Source: Candidatus Paraprevotella stercoravium (GTDB taxonomy: Bacteria > Bacteroidota > Bacteroidia > Bacteroidales > Bacteroidaceae). Taken from it: 64,000 bases of DNA. Below the pieces are notes generated by a model, which saw only the letters and a program-made list of their open reading frames with translations, ran no database searches and was not told where the DNA came from. The position numbers and the translations under genes were made by a program. Positions 24,934 through 33,682 of this stretch are shown one piece after another. Every line of letters starts with the position of its first letter. Positions within the stretch are counted from its first letter, which is position 1. The DNA is taken from contig CALUIU010000003.1 of NCBI GenBank assembly GCA_944320795.1, positions 92,738 to 156,737 of the forward strand, in the 5' to 3' direction.

Positions 24934-25863
24934 ATGAAGATTATTACTTCTATAGAGCAGCATGACTTTCGCCCTTCAGTGGCTACAATCGGATTTTTCG
25001 ACGGGATGCACTGCGGACACCGTTTTTTGGTGCATCAGGTTACAACTTTGGCTCAGGAGAGGGGACTTGAATCGCTGTTGATCTCTTTCGACCGCCATCC
25101 CCGTCAGGTGATGCAGGCCGATTATCGTCCGCAATTGCTTTCTCCTTTTCGGGAGAAGTGTCTTTTGCTGGAACAGTCGGAAGCGGATCATGCCGTATTG
25201 TTGCATTTTGATTTGGCGATGTCCTCCCTTTCGGCTTATGAGTTTATGCGCGATGTGTTGCTGAAACAGCTTCATGTGCGTGTGTTGCTGATCGGGTATG
25301 ACCATCATTTCGGGCATGGGGCCTGTGATACTTTTGAGGATTATGTTCGTTACGGCCAGGAATTGGGTATTGAGGTGGTACAGTCCTGTGAATATCAGAA
25401 TCAGGGATTGCATGTCAGTTCTTCGGCCATACGCAAGGCGCTTCTTTCCGGTGATCTGGATTTTGCGACACAAGCGCTGCAACGCTATTATTCGTTGTGT
25501 GGTACGGTAGTACATGGCTTTCATATCGGCTCTGCATTAGGTTTTCCTACTGCGAATGTATCAGTCGATTCGGAAGAAAAGCTGATTCCTGCCGATGGCG
25601 TGTATGCCGTATGGGTAGACTTGTCTGATGGAAGTTCTTATCCCGGTATGTTGAATATCGGAAATCGCCCGACGATGGACAATGGAACGCAAACGACCAT
25701 AGAGGTGCATCTTTTGGCTTTCTCCGGAAGCTTGTATGGACAGCAGCTTACGGTACGCTTCGTGAAATATCTGCGTTCGGAACAACGATTTGCAAATAAG
25801 GGCGAATTGGTGACGCAGTTGCAGAAAGACCGTATTCAAGTGGAACAATTATTAAAACGATAA
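24934..25863 (+). CDS. ribF: Bifunctional riboflavin kinase/FMN adenylyltransferase
   Basis: Makes FMN and then FAD from riboflavin in the cytoplasm. The 309-aa protein has the N-terminal nucleotidyltransferase motif ATIGFFDGMHCGH, the internal GYDHHFGHG and SSSAIRKALLSGD, and the C-terminal kinase domain with GFPTANV and LNIGNRPT. It has the usual length for the family. Second gene of a three-gene run between the HAD hydrolase and the CPBP protease. Confidence 0.97.
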   Translation: MKIITSIEQHDFRPSVATIGFFDGMHCGHRFLVHQVTTLAQERGLESLLISFDRHPRQVMQADYRPQLLSPFREKCLLLEQSEADHAVLLHFDLAMSSLSAYEFMRDVLLKQLHVRVLLIGYDHHFGHGACDTFEDYVRYGQELGIEVVQSCEYQNQGLHVSSSAIRKALLSGDLDFATQALQRYYSLCGTVVHGFHIGSALGFPTANVSVDSEEKLIPADGVYAVWVDLSDGSSYPGMLNIGNRPTMDNGTQTTIEVHLLAFSGSLYGQQLTVRFVKYLRSEQRFANKGELVTQLQKDRIQVEQLLKR

Positions 25864-25867
25864 CGAT

Positions 25868-26650
25868 ATGCGTATGTGGTGGCGATTGTTGGGAATGGTG
25901 GTTCTGTTCTTGGGAACCCAGTTGCTTGTTTCTGTTTTCGGGACAGTAGTCTGTTCCTTCTTGCAGATAGATCCGCAAGGTATTGATGTGCTGGCGACGC
26001 TTCTTTTGTTGAGCAATTTGTTGGTCGCTGTGTTTCTTTTCGGATGCCGGATTTTACCCTTCAAGGAAACCTTCCGCCGTTATTCCTGGAATATGAAGGA
26101 GACGGCCTTTCTGGTGGGATTGACGCTGTTGGCGATTATTCCGGTTAACGGGCTTACCGAACTGCTTCGCTTGCCGGATATCATGCAAACTTCTTTTGCC
26201 GGACTGATGGCTAATCCATTGGGAATTCTGAATATTGTGGTATTGGGCCCGCTGGTTGAGGAACTGATTTTCCGTAAAGGTATGCTGGATATTTTGCGAA
26301 AGGGAAATTATTTTCCGATATGGGCTATTGTGATTTCATCGGTGACTTTCGGTGTGATTCATGGCAATCCGGCCCAGATTCCCGGTGCATTCCTGTTTGG
26401 TCTGTTGCTCGGATGGATTTACTGGCGTACGAACAGTGTATGGACTGTTTGGTTACTCCATGCCTTGAATAATTTGATAGGAGTACTTACCTTTACCATT
26501 TGGGGAGAGGACCAGAAACTGATGGACCTGTTCGGTCCGTGGGGATTAGGCGCTTTGATACTTTGTTTCTCAGTTGTCTTTTTCGGATTGGCTTTGTCCT
26601 ATCGAAAAGCCTTTAAAAGTAAGGTGCCGATTTCTTTTAGTGAAGAATAA
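25868..26650 (+). CDS. CPBP family intramembrane glutamic protease
   Basis: A 260-aa polytopic membrane protein with about eight hydrophobic helices. The CAAX-protease/bacteriocin-processing motifs are VEELIFRKGM (EExxxR, near 131), FGVIHGNP (His near 158) and LHALNNL. The family cleaves within the membrane; the substrate is unknown. It follows ribF by 4 nt and ends the operon at a strong terminator. Confidence 0.9.
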   Translation: MRMWWRLLGMVVLFLGTQLLVSVFGTVVCSFLQIDPQGIDVLATLLLLSNLLVAVFLFGCRILPFKETFRRYSWNMKETAFLVGLTLLAIIPVNGLTELLRLPDIMQTSFAGLMANPLGILNIVVLGPLVEELIFRKGMLDILRKGNYFPIWAIVISSVTFGVIHGNPAQIPGAFLFGLLLGWIYWRTNSVWTVWLLHALNNLIGVLTFTIWGEDQKLMDLFGPWGLGALILCFSVVFFGLALSYRKAFKSKVPISFSEE

Positions 26651-26679
26651 AAGAATCTTTTTTTGAAGAGAAGAGTATA

Positions 26680-26725
26680 AAAGGCTCTGCCATGGCTTCT
26701 GGTTACGAAGTCTGACAGAGCCTTT
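26680..26725 (+). terminator. Terminator of HAD-ribF-CPBP operon
   Basis: Stem AAAGGCTCTG (26680-26689) with CAGAGCCTTT (26716-26725), then AGATTTTTT. Confidence 0.85.
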
Positions 26726-26821
26726 AGATTTTTTGAAGGGATTTTAAAATGCGATTCATAGAAGATTGGATTTTATTTGAAATTTACATCGAATTGAAGG
26801 TGAAGTAGGGGGATTAAAAAA

Positions 26822-26856
26822 ACAGAGCTGCCCAACAATGTTTTGAGCAGCTCTGT
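26822..26856 (-). terminator. Terminator of the beta-galactosidase gene
   Basis: Stem ACAGAGCTGC (26822-26831) with GCAGCTCTGT (26847-26856); the minus strand continues with a run of seven T. Confidence 0.88.
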
Positions 26857-26874
26857 AAATATATTCAATGACTA

Positions 26875-29800
26875 TTATTCAGCCAATACACCCATTTCGG
26901 CACCAGAAGCAAAATCCTGACCGTTCTGAGAACTCAATGCTGTGAAGCGTACGTAGCGTGCCTTAACCGGCTTGCTGAACATCACGCGCTTCTCTTTGGC
27001 ATTGTTTTCGAAAGAACCCTTCACCAGAACATCACCCCAAGTCTTACCGTCGTTGCTTACCTGAATCTGGTAGTCCTTAATGTTTCCGTTCGGACCATTC
27101 TGACGAGGCAGGTAAGTAAATCCTTTCAGAGTTTTCACTTCACCGCAATCCAAGTCAACCCAGTGTGGATATTTAGCAACGGTTACTGAGTACATGGTAT
27201 GCCAAATAGTGTTCGGATCGTTATCTACCAAGTGACCTGGATCACCTTCACCACTTTCCACGCTACTTGCATACATCACTTCAACCGGTACTGTCTCGAT
27301 CTTCTCGAAAGTCATGGTGGTCTTCAGCTTGTCGTTGCTCTTTTCCCAAACGGTGATGGTTCCACCGTTACGCATATTGATTGGTTCGCTGTAAGTCTGT
27401 ACCTTCTTGTTTCCGTTCAATGTGTAGCAGATTACGGCATCCTTCTTTTCGGTAGAGATGGTTACCTTACCGGCACGGTCACGGGCAACGCCCAATGGCA
27501 TATCACCGGCAGCAGAAACCTTGGCACGTTCGCTCATGTCATAGCTCTTCTGAACCGGACGGATGATGAAGCCCATAGAATGATTGCCTGCCTTGATGCG
27601 GTCTTCTTCCAACGGACCACCCTGGCCACAGCTGTTACCTCCCAGACCCATTACTTTCAAATCCAGATGCAGATAGTTTCCGTCTGACTTAGGCAACTGA
27701 TAAGGATGAGGAGCCTCTACCATCTGCATAGCCGACCATGGCAAAGCAGAAGCTGAGAAGGTGGTGGTAGAGATGAATTGAGCACCGTTTCCGGCCTCGT
27801 CTGTCAGTGCACACCAGCGTACATCTTCACGGTTACCCATTGACTGCGGTTTCGGGAAGTGAACGAACTGATCCTGTACGGTGCTGTTATACAGCTGTAC
27901 GAAGGCGCCGTTCATACGGTCGTTATAGTTGTTCTGTGGACCACGTCCATAGTAAGTATAGTTCTTCAGATCTGAAGGGGTCTTCATGACATAGCCCAAA
28001 CGAGGCAAGTTGAGTCCCGGTTCATTTGAGTTGATGTTTGCCTCCAGTTCGATAGAGCCGTCCGGATAAACGGTCCAGATCTGGTTGGTGGTAAACTTGA
28101 AGTCGTCCGGACCGAAATCTTTGCTCTTGGTAATTTCGTATTTACCGGAGCTGATACCCAAATCGCGGATATTCTGTCCGTATGGAGCCTGTGACTCAAC
28201 AGTATAAGCCAATACAACTGTACCGTCTTCCTTAGTGTATACCTTAGAATCGAGCACTTTGTGCTGCAAGTTATTCAGACCCTTGGCGAACCACTGGTGG
28301 TATGCCCAGTTGTCGTTGTCCACCATAGCGCGGAAGGCATCCAGTTTCGGACCGTTACCGTCTGCAAAAATCACCTTGTTGCCATATTGCAGACTGTTGA
28401 TGGTACCGGTAGTGTTGTTGAATACAACAGAGAAGCCATTACCCTTTATTAAATTCTTTTCTTTGGTCTGTGACAGAGTCGGCTTGTCACCCTTTGCACT
28501 CTCCTTGATGCTGGCGAACTGAGCGGCGCTCTTCACCGGAAGCTGCTCTTCCATCTGTACATATCCCTTCTTGGCCCAAGGCATATCCTTAGCCAGCAAG
28601 AACTGTACTTTTACGAAATATTCGCTGTTGGCATCCAATGAGTTGTAGTCGAACGGAATGGTGTAATTACCCTTTTCACGTGGACCCAGAATGTTGCGTG
28701 GACCCTTGAAAGCGTTGCTTTCCTGAATCTTCTTTCCGTCTTTCCACAAAGACCATACCATTTCTACATCGGTCATCGGCTCGAAGTAGTTCTTGTTGAA
28801 TACCTCGATCTGTCCTTTGGTGATGTCTACGGCCTTAACACCTACATTCTGGTATACCTTCTTCACCTCAAAGTATTCAGGTTTCGGTTTGTGTCCCGGG
28901 AAGAGGATACCGTTCATACAGAACATACCGTCGTTTGGCTTATCGCCGAAGTCACCTCCGTAGGCCAGATATTTCTCGCCGGTAGTCTTGTCGTAGTTAT
29001 AGAGTGACTGATCGACCCAGTCCCAGATAGCGGCACCACAGAAGAAGTTGGTTGACTCCATTGCTTCCCAATAGTCTTCCAGATTACCTCCGGCATTACC
29101 CATTGAGTGAGCATACTCAGAGATGTGGAACGGATATTTCATGTTGTATTTACCCTTAACGGCCTCGCGTGTCCAGGCGATAGACGGATACTGGTTGGAA
29201 CCCATATCCACGATATCGTTGTTGCGCTCGTACTGAACCGGACGACTCAGGTCAAATTCCTTGATGGCATTGTAGGCTGCCTTGAAGTTGTCACCCGGGC
29301 CACCCTCGTTACCCAAAGACCAGATCACGATAGAAGGATGGTTCACATGAGCGTGTACCAACTCCATAACGCGGGCTACGTGAGCGTCCTTGAATTCCGG
29401 AACGTGAGAAAGAGATGCGTCGCCGTAGTAGTATTCATGACTTTCCAAGTTCGCTTCGTCTTCCAGATAGATTCCATATTTGTCGCACAGATAGTACCAG
29501 TAAGGATCGCAAGAGTAGTGAGAGTTACGGACGTGGTTGATGTTACCGCGCTTCATGATCATAATCTCTTCTTCCATCTGCTCGTGCGTGATGCTGTTAC
29601 CGCTGTTCGGATTGATTTCCTGACGGTTCACACCCTTCAGTTTTACCGGCTTGTTGTTTACGTAGAAATAACGTCCGGCCAATCCGAATTCATCGTCCTC
29701 TGCCTTAGTATCCTTGATTTCTACTTTGCATACACCGAAATAAGAAGAAACGACGTCTACAGTCTTTCCTTTCTTGTCCTTCAGTTCAACAACTAAAGTA

Positions 29801-30897
29801 TAGCGGTTAGGCTGCTCGGCTGACCACAGTTTGGCATTTTCAATATTGAACTTGGTGCTGATGGCCTTGTTGTCGTCTTTTTCCAAAGTGAAGCTTTCTG
29901 AAGCAACAGGCTGGCCCACCTGGCCTACGATGTCGTCAGAGTAGAGCTTGTTCTCGTAAACGCTGTAGTTCAGAGTATATCCTTTTGCAGCTTTCTTGCC
30001 TAAATTGCGCAGTTTGGCATTTACCTCTACAGAAGCTCCGTTTGCAGTCAGGTCGGTATTGATCTTCATGTCACGGACCTCAACCTTTGCGGTAGAAGTC
30101 AGATAAGTGTCACGGAAGATACCCGGCAGACGGAACATATCCTGTGCCTCAAGGAAAGAACCGTCGGAGTTACGATATACTTCTACTGCCACTACGTTCT
30201 CACCCTTAACCAGATAGTCGGTGATGTTGAAGGTAGCCGTATTTCTTGAGTTCTTTGAGAAACCTACATACTTACCGTTGATCCACAGGTAGAAGAAAGA
30301 GTTCACACCATCGAAGTTGATATATACTTCGCGGTCTTTCCAATCTTCTGATACGGTGAAAGTACGGCGGTAAGAACCGACTTCATTACGATATTTGTAA
30401 GTGGTCCAGTCCTTGTTCGGTTCACGCATCACACCACCTTTCCAGTCGCCTACAGCTACGGTATGCTTGAAAATAACCGGCTGGTTACAGTAGATGGGCA
30501 CACCATATTTTAGAGAGCCGTCTTTCTGGATACCAACAACATTCCAGCAAGAAGGAACCTTGATGTCGTCCCAATCCTCAGCATCGAATTTGGCTTCATA
30601 GAAGTTTTTCGGGCGTTCGCCCGGGTTTGGAGCCCAATGGAATTTCCAGGTACCGTTCAGGTCCTGCCAGTATTTGCTGGCTTCGGGATGTACCTTTTTG
30701 GCGCTTTCCACGTCACCGAAAGAGAAGAAGTAGGCACGTGGCTGTTCCTTGTTTAAGGATAATTTTTCCGGGGCTTCCCATTCCGTACCCACCGGCTGTG
30801 ACTCTATGCCATACAGAAAGCCATTTAAAGGCTGTTGTGCATTGGCCGACCCTAAGGTCATGCAGCATAGAATGAAACTAAAGGTAATTTTTCTCAT
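26875..30897 (-). CDS. GH2 beta-galactosidase, multi-domain
   Basis: A 1340-aa exported LacZ-type glycoside hydrolase. After a signal peptide (to ANAQQ) come the jelly-roll sugar-binding domain, Ig-like domain, TIM barrel with acid/base Glu in LGNEGG (near 524) and nucleophile in SEYAHSMGN (near 594), further Ig domain and the Bgal small-chain domain (about 820-1100). It ends with a chitobiase-like segment and an F5/8 type C (discoidin) domain from about 1209. It probably removes terminal galactose from host or plant glycans in the periplasm. It is not beside susC/susD genes here. Confidence 0.94.
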   Translation of the reverse strand: MRKITFSFILCCMTLGSANAQQPLNGFLYGIESQPVGTEWEAPEKLSLNKEQPRAYFFSFGDVESAKKVHPEASKYWQDLNGTWKFHWAPNPGERPKNFYEAKFDAEDWDDIKVPSCWNVVGIQKDGSLKYGVPIYCNQPVIFKHTVAVGDWKGGVMREPNKDWTTYKYRNEVGSYRRTFTVSEDWKDREVYINFDGVNSFFYLWINGKYVGFSKNSRNTATFNITDYLVKGENVVAVEVYRNSDGSFLEAQDMFRLPGIFRDTYLTSTAKVEVRDMKINTDLTANGASVEVNAKLRNLGKKAAKGYTLNYSVYENKLYSDDIVGQVGQPVASESFTLEKDDNKAISTKFNIENAKLWSAEQPNRYTLVVELKDKKGKTVDVVSSYFGVCKVEIKDTKAEDDEFGLAGRYFYVNNKPVKLKGVNRQEINPNSGNSITHEQMEEEIMIMKRGNINHVRNSHYSCDPYWYYLCDKYGIYLEDEANLESHEYYYGDASLSHVPEFKDAHVARVMELVHAHVNHPSIVIWSLGNEGGPGDNFKAAYNAIKEFDLSRPVQYERNNDIVDMGSNQYPSIAWTREAVKGKYNMKYPFHISEYAHSMGNAGGNLEDYWEAMESTNFFCGAAIWDWVDQSLYNYDKTTGEKYLAYGGDFGDKPNDGMFCMNGILFPGHKPKPEYFEVKKVYQNVGVKAVDITKGQIEVFNKNYFEPMTDVEMVWSLWKDGKKIQESNAFKGPRNILGPREKGNYTIPFDYNSLDANSEYFVKVQFLLAKDMPWAKKGYVQMEEQLPVKSAAQFASIKESAKGDKPTLSQTKEKNLIKGNGFSVVFNNTTGTINSLQYGNKVIFADGNGPKLDAFRAMVDNDNWAYHQWFAKGLNNLQHKVLDSKVYTKEDGTVVLAYTVESQAPYGQNIRDLGISSGKYEITKSKDFGPDDFKFTTNQIWTVYPDGSIELEANINSNEPGLNLPRLGYVMKTPSDLKNYTYYGRGPQNNYNDRMNGAFVQLYNSTVQDQFVHFPKPQSMGNREDVRWCALTDEAGNGAQFISTTTFSASALPWSAMQMVEAPHPYQLPKSDGNYLHLDLKVMGLGGNSCGQGGPLEEDRIKAGNHSMGFIIRPVQKSYDMSERAKVSAAGDMPLGVARDRAGKVTISTEKKDAVICYTLNGNKKVQTYSEPINMRNGGTITVWEKSNDKLKTTMTFEKIETVPVEVMYASSVESGEGDPGHLVDNDPNTIWHTMYSVTVAKYPHWVDLDCGEVKTLKGFTYLPRQNGPNGNIKDYQIQVSNDGKTWGDVLVKGSFENNAKEKRVMFSKPVKARYVRFTALSSQNGQDFASGAEMGVLAE

Positions 30898-31282
30898 AGA
30901 TATAAATGATTATTAATATTAGTTTCTGATAGGATAAAAGAGTATTTGTTTGGAAAAACTGTTTCACATGCTACAAAGATAGTAATAAAAATACGATTCT
31001 CAATCTTTTAGCCTTAAAATTAAGGATTGAAATAGGATTGTAATATATGCTGTCGGAAGGTAAGAAAATAGTATCAGGTATTTATCTGGAATGCTGTCGG
31101 TGAAATCTTTTATTCAGTCCTTCTTTGGAGATTTAGAGAAAAAAGAAAGGATTGCCTTCCCGGCAACCCTTTCTCACGTTAGTATGTTATGAAAAAATTG
31201 AGAGATTGAAACTTCACAGTTTCGTGATTGTTTTATTAAGCACTAACTTGTTTTAATATATAAAGCAAAAATTATTTCGTTT
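30898..31282. other. Intergenic region with beta-galactosidase promoter
   Basis: No gene. On the minus strand a -33 TTG (31001-31003), 19-nt spacer and -7 TATCTTTG (30974-30981) lie 76 nt before the beta-galactosidase start. The remainder is AT-rich apart from the terminator at 31145-31173. Confidence 0.6.
31145..31173 (-). terminator. Terminator of the ECF sigma operon
   Basis: GAAAGG-a-TTGCC, loop of 5, GGCAA-c-CCTTTC; the minus strand then reads TTTTTTCTC. Confidence 0.75.
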
Positions 31283-31759
31283 TTATTTGTTACCCGAGAG
31301 TATCCGGATAAAGTCATCGTCCATATCCCCGGTAAGGTTTACAATAGTAAAGGTTCCGGTTGCCGAATCTTTATTCAGCATGATCAGTTCGATGATGCAG
31401 TCTTCTTTCCTGCGTACAAAGATCTGATTGTTTCCATGTGCCGTTGACTGATGGAGCGGAATGAACCGCTGTCTGTTGTGCTTGAGCATCTTTTCGGCAT
31501 GCAGAAAATATTTCGGTTTGTCTGCTCCTTGGATGATGCGTGCACTTTTCAACTTGGCAATCAATTGCCGGGCTTCCGTTCGGCCGTTTTTTTCGCGATG
31601 CATGTCTACCAGACGTTCCATCATTTTTGGACTGATTGTCTGGCAGTGAATGGTGGTATCTTTATTGAAGTCCATCATAAACCGCGAAGCAAAGTCTTGT
31701 GCGCTGACGGCCATACTGCTTGTTATGGTCAGAACCAGCAAAAGCATTGCCTTTTTCAT
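31283..31759 (-). CDS. DUF4252 exported protein
   Basis: A 158-aa protein with a signal peptide ending near VSAQD. It belongs by pattern to DUF4252, a Bacteroidetes family often encoded with ECF sigma factors; its function is unknown. It is the last gene of the sigma/anti-sigma/DUF4252 run, 13 nt after the putative anti-sigma gene. Confidence 0.75.
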   Translation of the reverse strand: MKKAMLLLVLTITSSMAVSAQDFASRFMMDFNKDTTIHCQTISPKMMERLVDMHREKNGRTEARQLIAKLKSARIIQGADKPKYFLHAEKMLKHNRQRFIPLHQSTAHGNNQIFVRRKEDCIIELIMLNKDSATGTFTIVNLTGDMDDDFIRILSGNK

Positions 31760-31772
31760 AAACGATACACGT

Positions 31773-32288
31773 TTACCGGTCTTTTCCTACAGTTTGGTTG
31801 CTCAGGGCTGCTGTTGAATCGCTGATGACAGAGTCATTCAATCCCCGCGCTACCATTTGTAAGGCATAGGAAACCTGATCATAAGCCACCTCAGGATCTT
31901 TATAAGTATCCTGGTAATGGTCATAGTTATATTCTTTCTGAGCGTTTTCCTGCTTGAATGAGTGCTGTGCCGCATTTCCCAGAGTAAGCAGAATCGCAAT
32001 GACGGCTGCAGCCTTGAAAAGAGGGCGCAAACGTTGTGTAAAGCTGATGGTTCTCGCTTTAACCGGTGCCTCTTCGCTTTCGATGAGTTTCAGGATTTTC
32101 TCGTCAAAATCATCGCTTAGCTTAGCCTTCTTTATCGTCTGCTCGTAAGTGAACAGAGAACGGTAGCGAAGCAGATGCGCCGGCACTTCCTTCTGTGAGA
32201 AGAAAGTACGCAAGATATCCTCTTCTTCTAGAGTCGTCTCGCAGTTCCAATAGCGCTCAAGCAGCTGTTCGATGTATTTATAATCCAT
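31773..32288 (-). CDS. Putative anti-sigma factor, single-pass membrane protein
   Basis: A 171-aa protein with an acidic N-terminal cytoplasmic part (YIEQLLERYWNCETTLEEED, typical of Bacteroidetes sigma-gene partners), one membrane helix near 92-108 (AAAVIAILLTLGNAA) and a short outer domain. It overlaps the ECF sigma gene by 11 nt, which is the basis for calling it an anti-sigma factor; no conserved zinc anti-sigma motif is seen. Confidence 0.65.
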   Translation of the reverse strand: MDYKYIEQLLERYWNCETTLEEEDILRTFFSQKEVPAHLLRYRSLFTYEQTIKKAKLSDDFDEKILKLIESEEAPVKARTISFTQRLRPLFKAAAVIAILLTLGNAAQHSFKQENAQKEYNYDHYQDTYKDPEVAYDQVSYALQMVARGLNDSVISDSTAALSNQTVGKDR

Positions 32289-32787
32289 ATATCTCTATCT
32301 CTAAAAATCGTTTTTTAATTTTTTGCCGGGCTCGAAACAAGTTTACTTTCACCTGTTCTTCCGTGAGCCGCAATGTCTGAGCAATTTCCTTATAACTTTT
32401 CCCTTCGATTTCCCTTTGTTCCAATACCTGCTGTTGTGCGTCGGGCAGTTCCTCGAGCAGTTGCCGCACAATGTGCAGATAGTCTTTGTTTTCCAGGGTT
32501 TCCTGTGGGGTGTGGGCACTTGCGGGATCGCTGTGGGCATCTTCCAGCCGGATGTTCTGACTGCTTAGGCGCGCGGTGCGGTCCAAAGCCAAGTTGCGGC
32601 AAATGGTCTGACAATAGGCTTCTATTGAATCCATGTTTTTCCATTCTTCCCGTTTGTGCCAGATGCGGATAAGAGTTTCCTGCACAATGTCTTCGGCTTC
32701 TGCCGTATCCAATGTGATTCGTAAGGCCGTTCTGAAGAGTTTGTCCTTCAACGGGAGTATATCGTGCTGGAAACTGGTTTCTTTCAT
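32278..32787 (-). CDS. ECF-type RNA polymerase sigma factor
   Basis: A 169-aa sigma-70 family protein. Region 2 (KLFRTALRITLDTAEAEDIV, then IWHKREEWKNM and AYCQTICRNLALD) and region 4 (LPDAQQQVLEQREIEGKSYK, then LTEEQVKVNLFRARQKIKK) are both clear. I chose ATG 32787 (MKETSFQHD), since the longer form needs a TTG inside a hairpin. It probably activates its own operon and others in response to an envelope signal passed by the membrane partner. Confidence 0.92.
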   Translation of the reverse strand: MKETSFQHDILPLKDKLFRTALRITLDTAEAEDIVQETLIRIWHKREEWKNMDSIEAYCQTICRNLALDRTARLSSQNIRLEDAHSDPASAHTPQETLENKDYLHIVRQLLEELPDAQQQVLEQREIEGKSYKEIAQTLRLTEEQVKVNLFRARQKIKKRFLEIEIYGL

Positions 32788-32802
32788 CTGCTCTATAATA
32801 AA

Positions 32803-32838
32803 GACGGGTGAGTGGCACAAAAGTTACACTCACCCGTC
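32803..32838 (-). terminator. Terminator after argB, directly upstream of the sigma gene
   Basis: A perfect 12-bp stem GACGGGTGAGTG (32803-32814) with CACTCACCCGTC (32827-32838), 12-nt loop. T-rich sequence follows on both strands. It ends argB and lies only 16 nt from the sigma start codon. Confidence 0.8.
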
Positions 32839-32893
32839 GATTTTTTTTGTATTTTGTTATAAGTCGTTTATTTTCAGAGAAATATTTTCTGAA

Positions 32894-33673
32894 TTATTTT
32901 TCAATAATGGTTCCTTGTGTGCCGTCGATGGCGGTAGCCACGGTAATGTTTACCTTGCTGACACCCGAATGGATGGCCTGGAATGCGTTTTCCAGTTTTG
33001 GAATCATACCGTCCTGAATAACTCCTTCTTCAACATATTTCTTGAAGTCGGCCTCATTCAGATGTGGGATTACACTGTCGTCATCATTAGCATCGCGCAG
33101 CACGCCTTTCTTTTCGAAACAGTACACTAATGTCACATCAAAATAAGGAGCCAATGCTTTGGCGGTTTCTCCGGCAATGGTATCCGCATTGGTGTTCAGC
33201 ATCTGTCCCTGTCCGTCGTGGGTGAGTGGTGCCATTACCGGTACGATTCCCTTATCAATCAGTTGGGACAGCATCTCGCCGTCGGCCTGATCCACATCGC
33301 CTACAAAACCATAGTCAATGTCTTTGACCGGACGTTTGTGTGAGCGGATCACATTCATGTCGGCACCGGTAAGTCCCAATGCGTTTACGCCCCGGGCCTG
33401 AAGTCCAGCTACAATATTCTTGTTTACCAGTCCGCCATACACCATAGTCACTACTTGCAGAGTCTGTGCGTCGGTGATGCGTCGTCCGTTTACCATGCGG
33501 CTTTCAATGCCGAGCTGGGCCGCAATTTTGGTAGCCGAGCGGCCGCCACCGTGTACCAGTACTTTATATCCTTCTACGCGGGCAAAGTCGTCGAGAAACT
33601 GTTTCAGGGTAGCTTCCTCTTCAACAATCTTTCCGCCCACTTTAATAACAGTAAGTTTCTTTTTCATTGTCAT
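32894..33673 (-). CDS. argB: Acetylglutamate kinase family (N-acetyl- or N-succinylglutamate kinase)
   Basis: Phosphorylates the gamma-carboxyl of an N-acylated glutamate in arginine synthesis. The 259-aa amino acid kinase fold begins KKLTVIKVGGKIVEE and has the substrate loop LVHGGGRSATKIAAQLG and the AKALAPYFDV region. In Bacteroides the pathway is known to use N-succinyl rather than N-acetyl intermediates, so the succinyl compound is the likelier substrate. It follows speA by 9 nt. Confidence 0.92.
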   Translation of the reverse strand: MTMKKKLTVIKVGGKIVEEEATLKQFLDDFARVEGYKVLVHGGGRSATKIAAQLGIESRMVNGRRITDAQTLQVVTMVYGGLVNKNIVAGLQARGVNALGLTGADMNVIRSHKRPVKDIDYGFVGDVDQADGEMLSQLIDKGIVPVMAPLTHDGQGQMLNTNADTIAGETAKALAPYFDVTLVYCFEKKGVLRDANDDDSVIPHLNEADFKKYVEEGVIQDGMIPKLENAFQAIHSGVSKVNITVATAIDGTQGTIIEK

Positions 33674-33682
33674 AATACCTTT

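Noticed and set aside
30898..31282. Polysaccharide utilisation locus around the beta-galactosidase
   Set aside because: No susC/susD-like genes or hybrid two-component regulator are adjacent; the nearby sigma/anti-sigma genes are separated by a terminator and are not of the SusC-linked transmembrane-signalling type.
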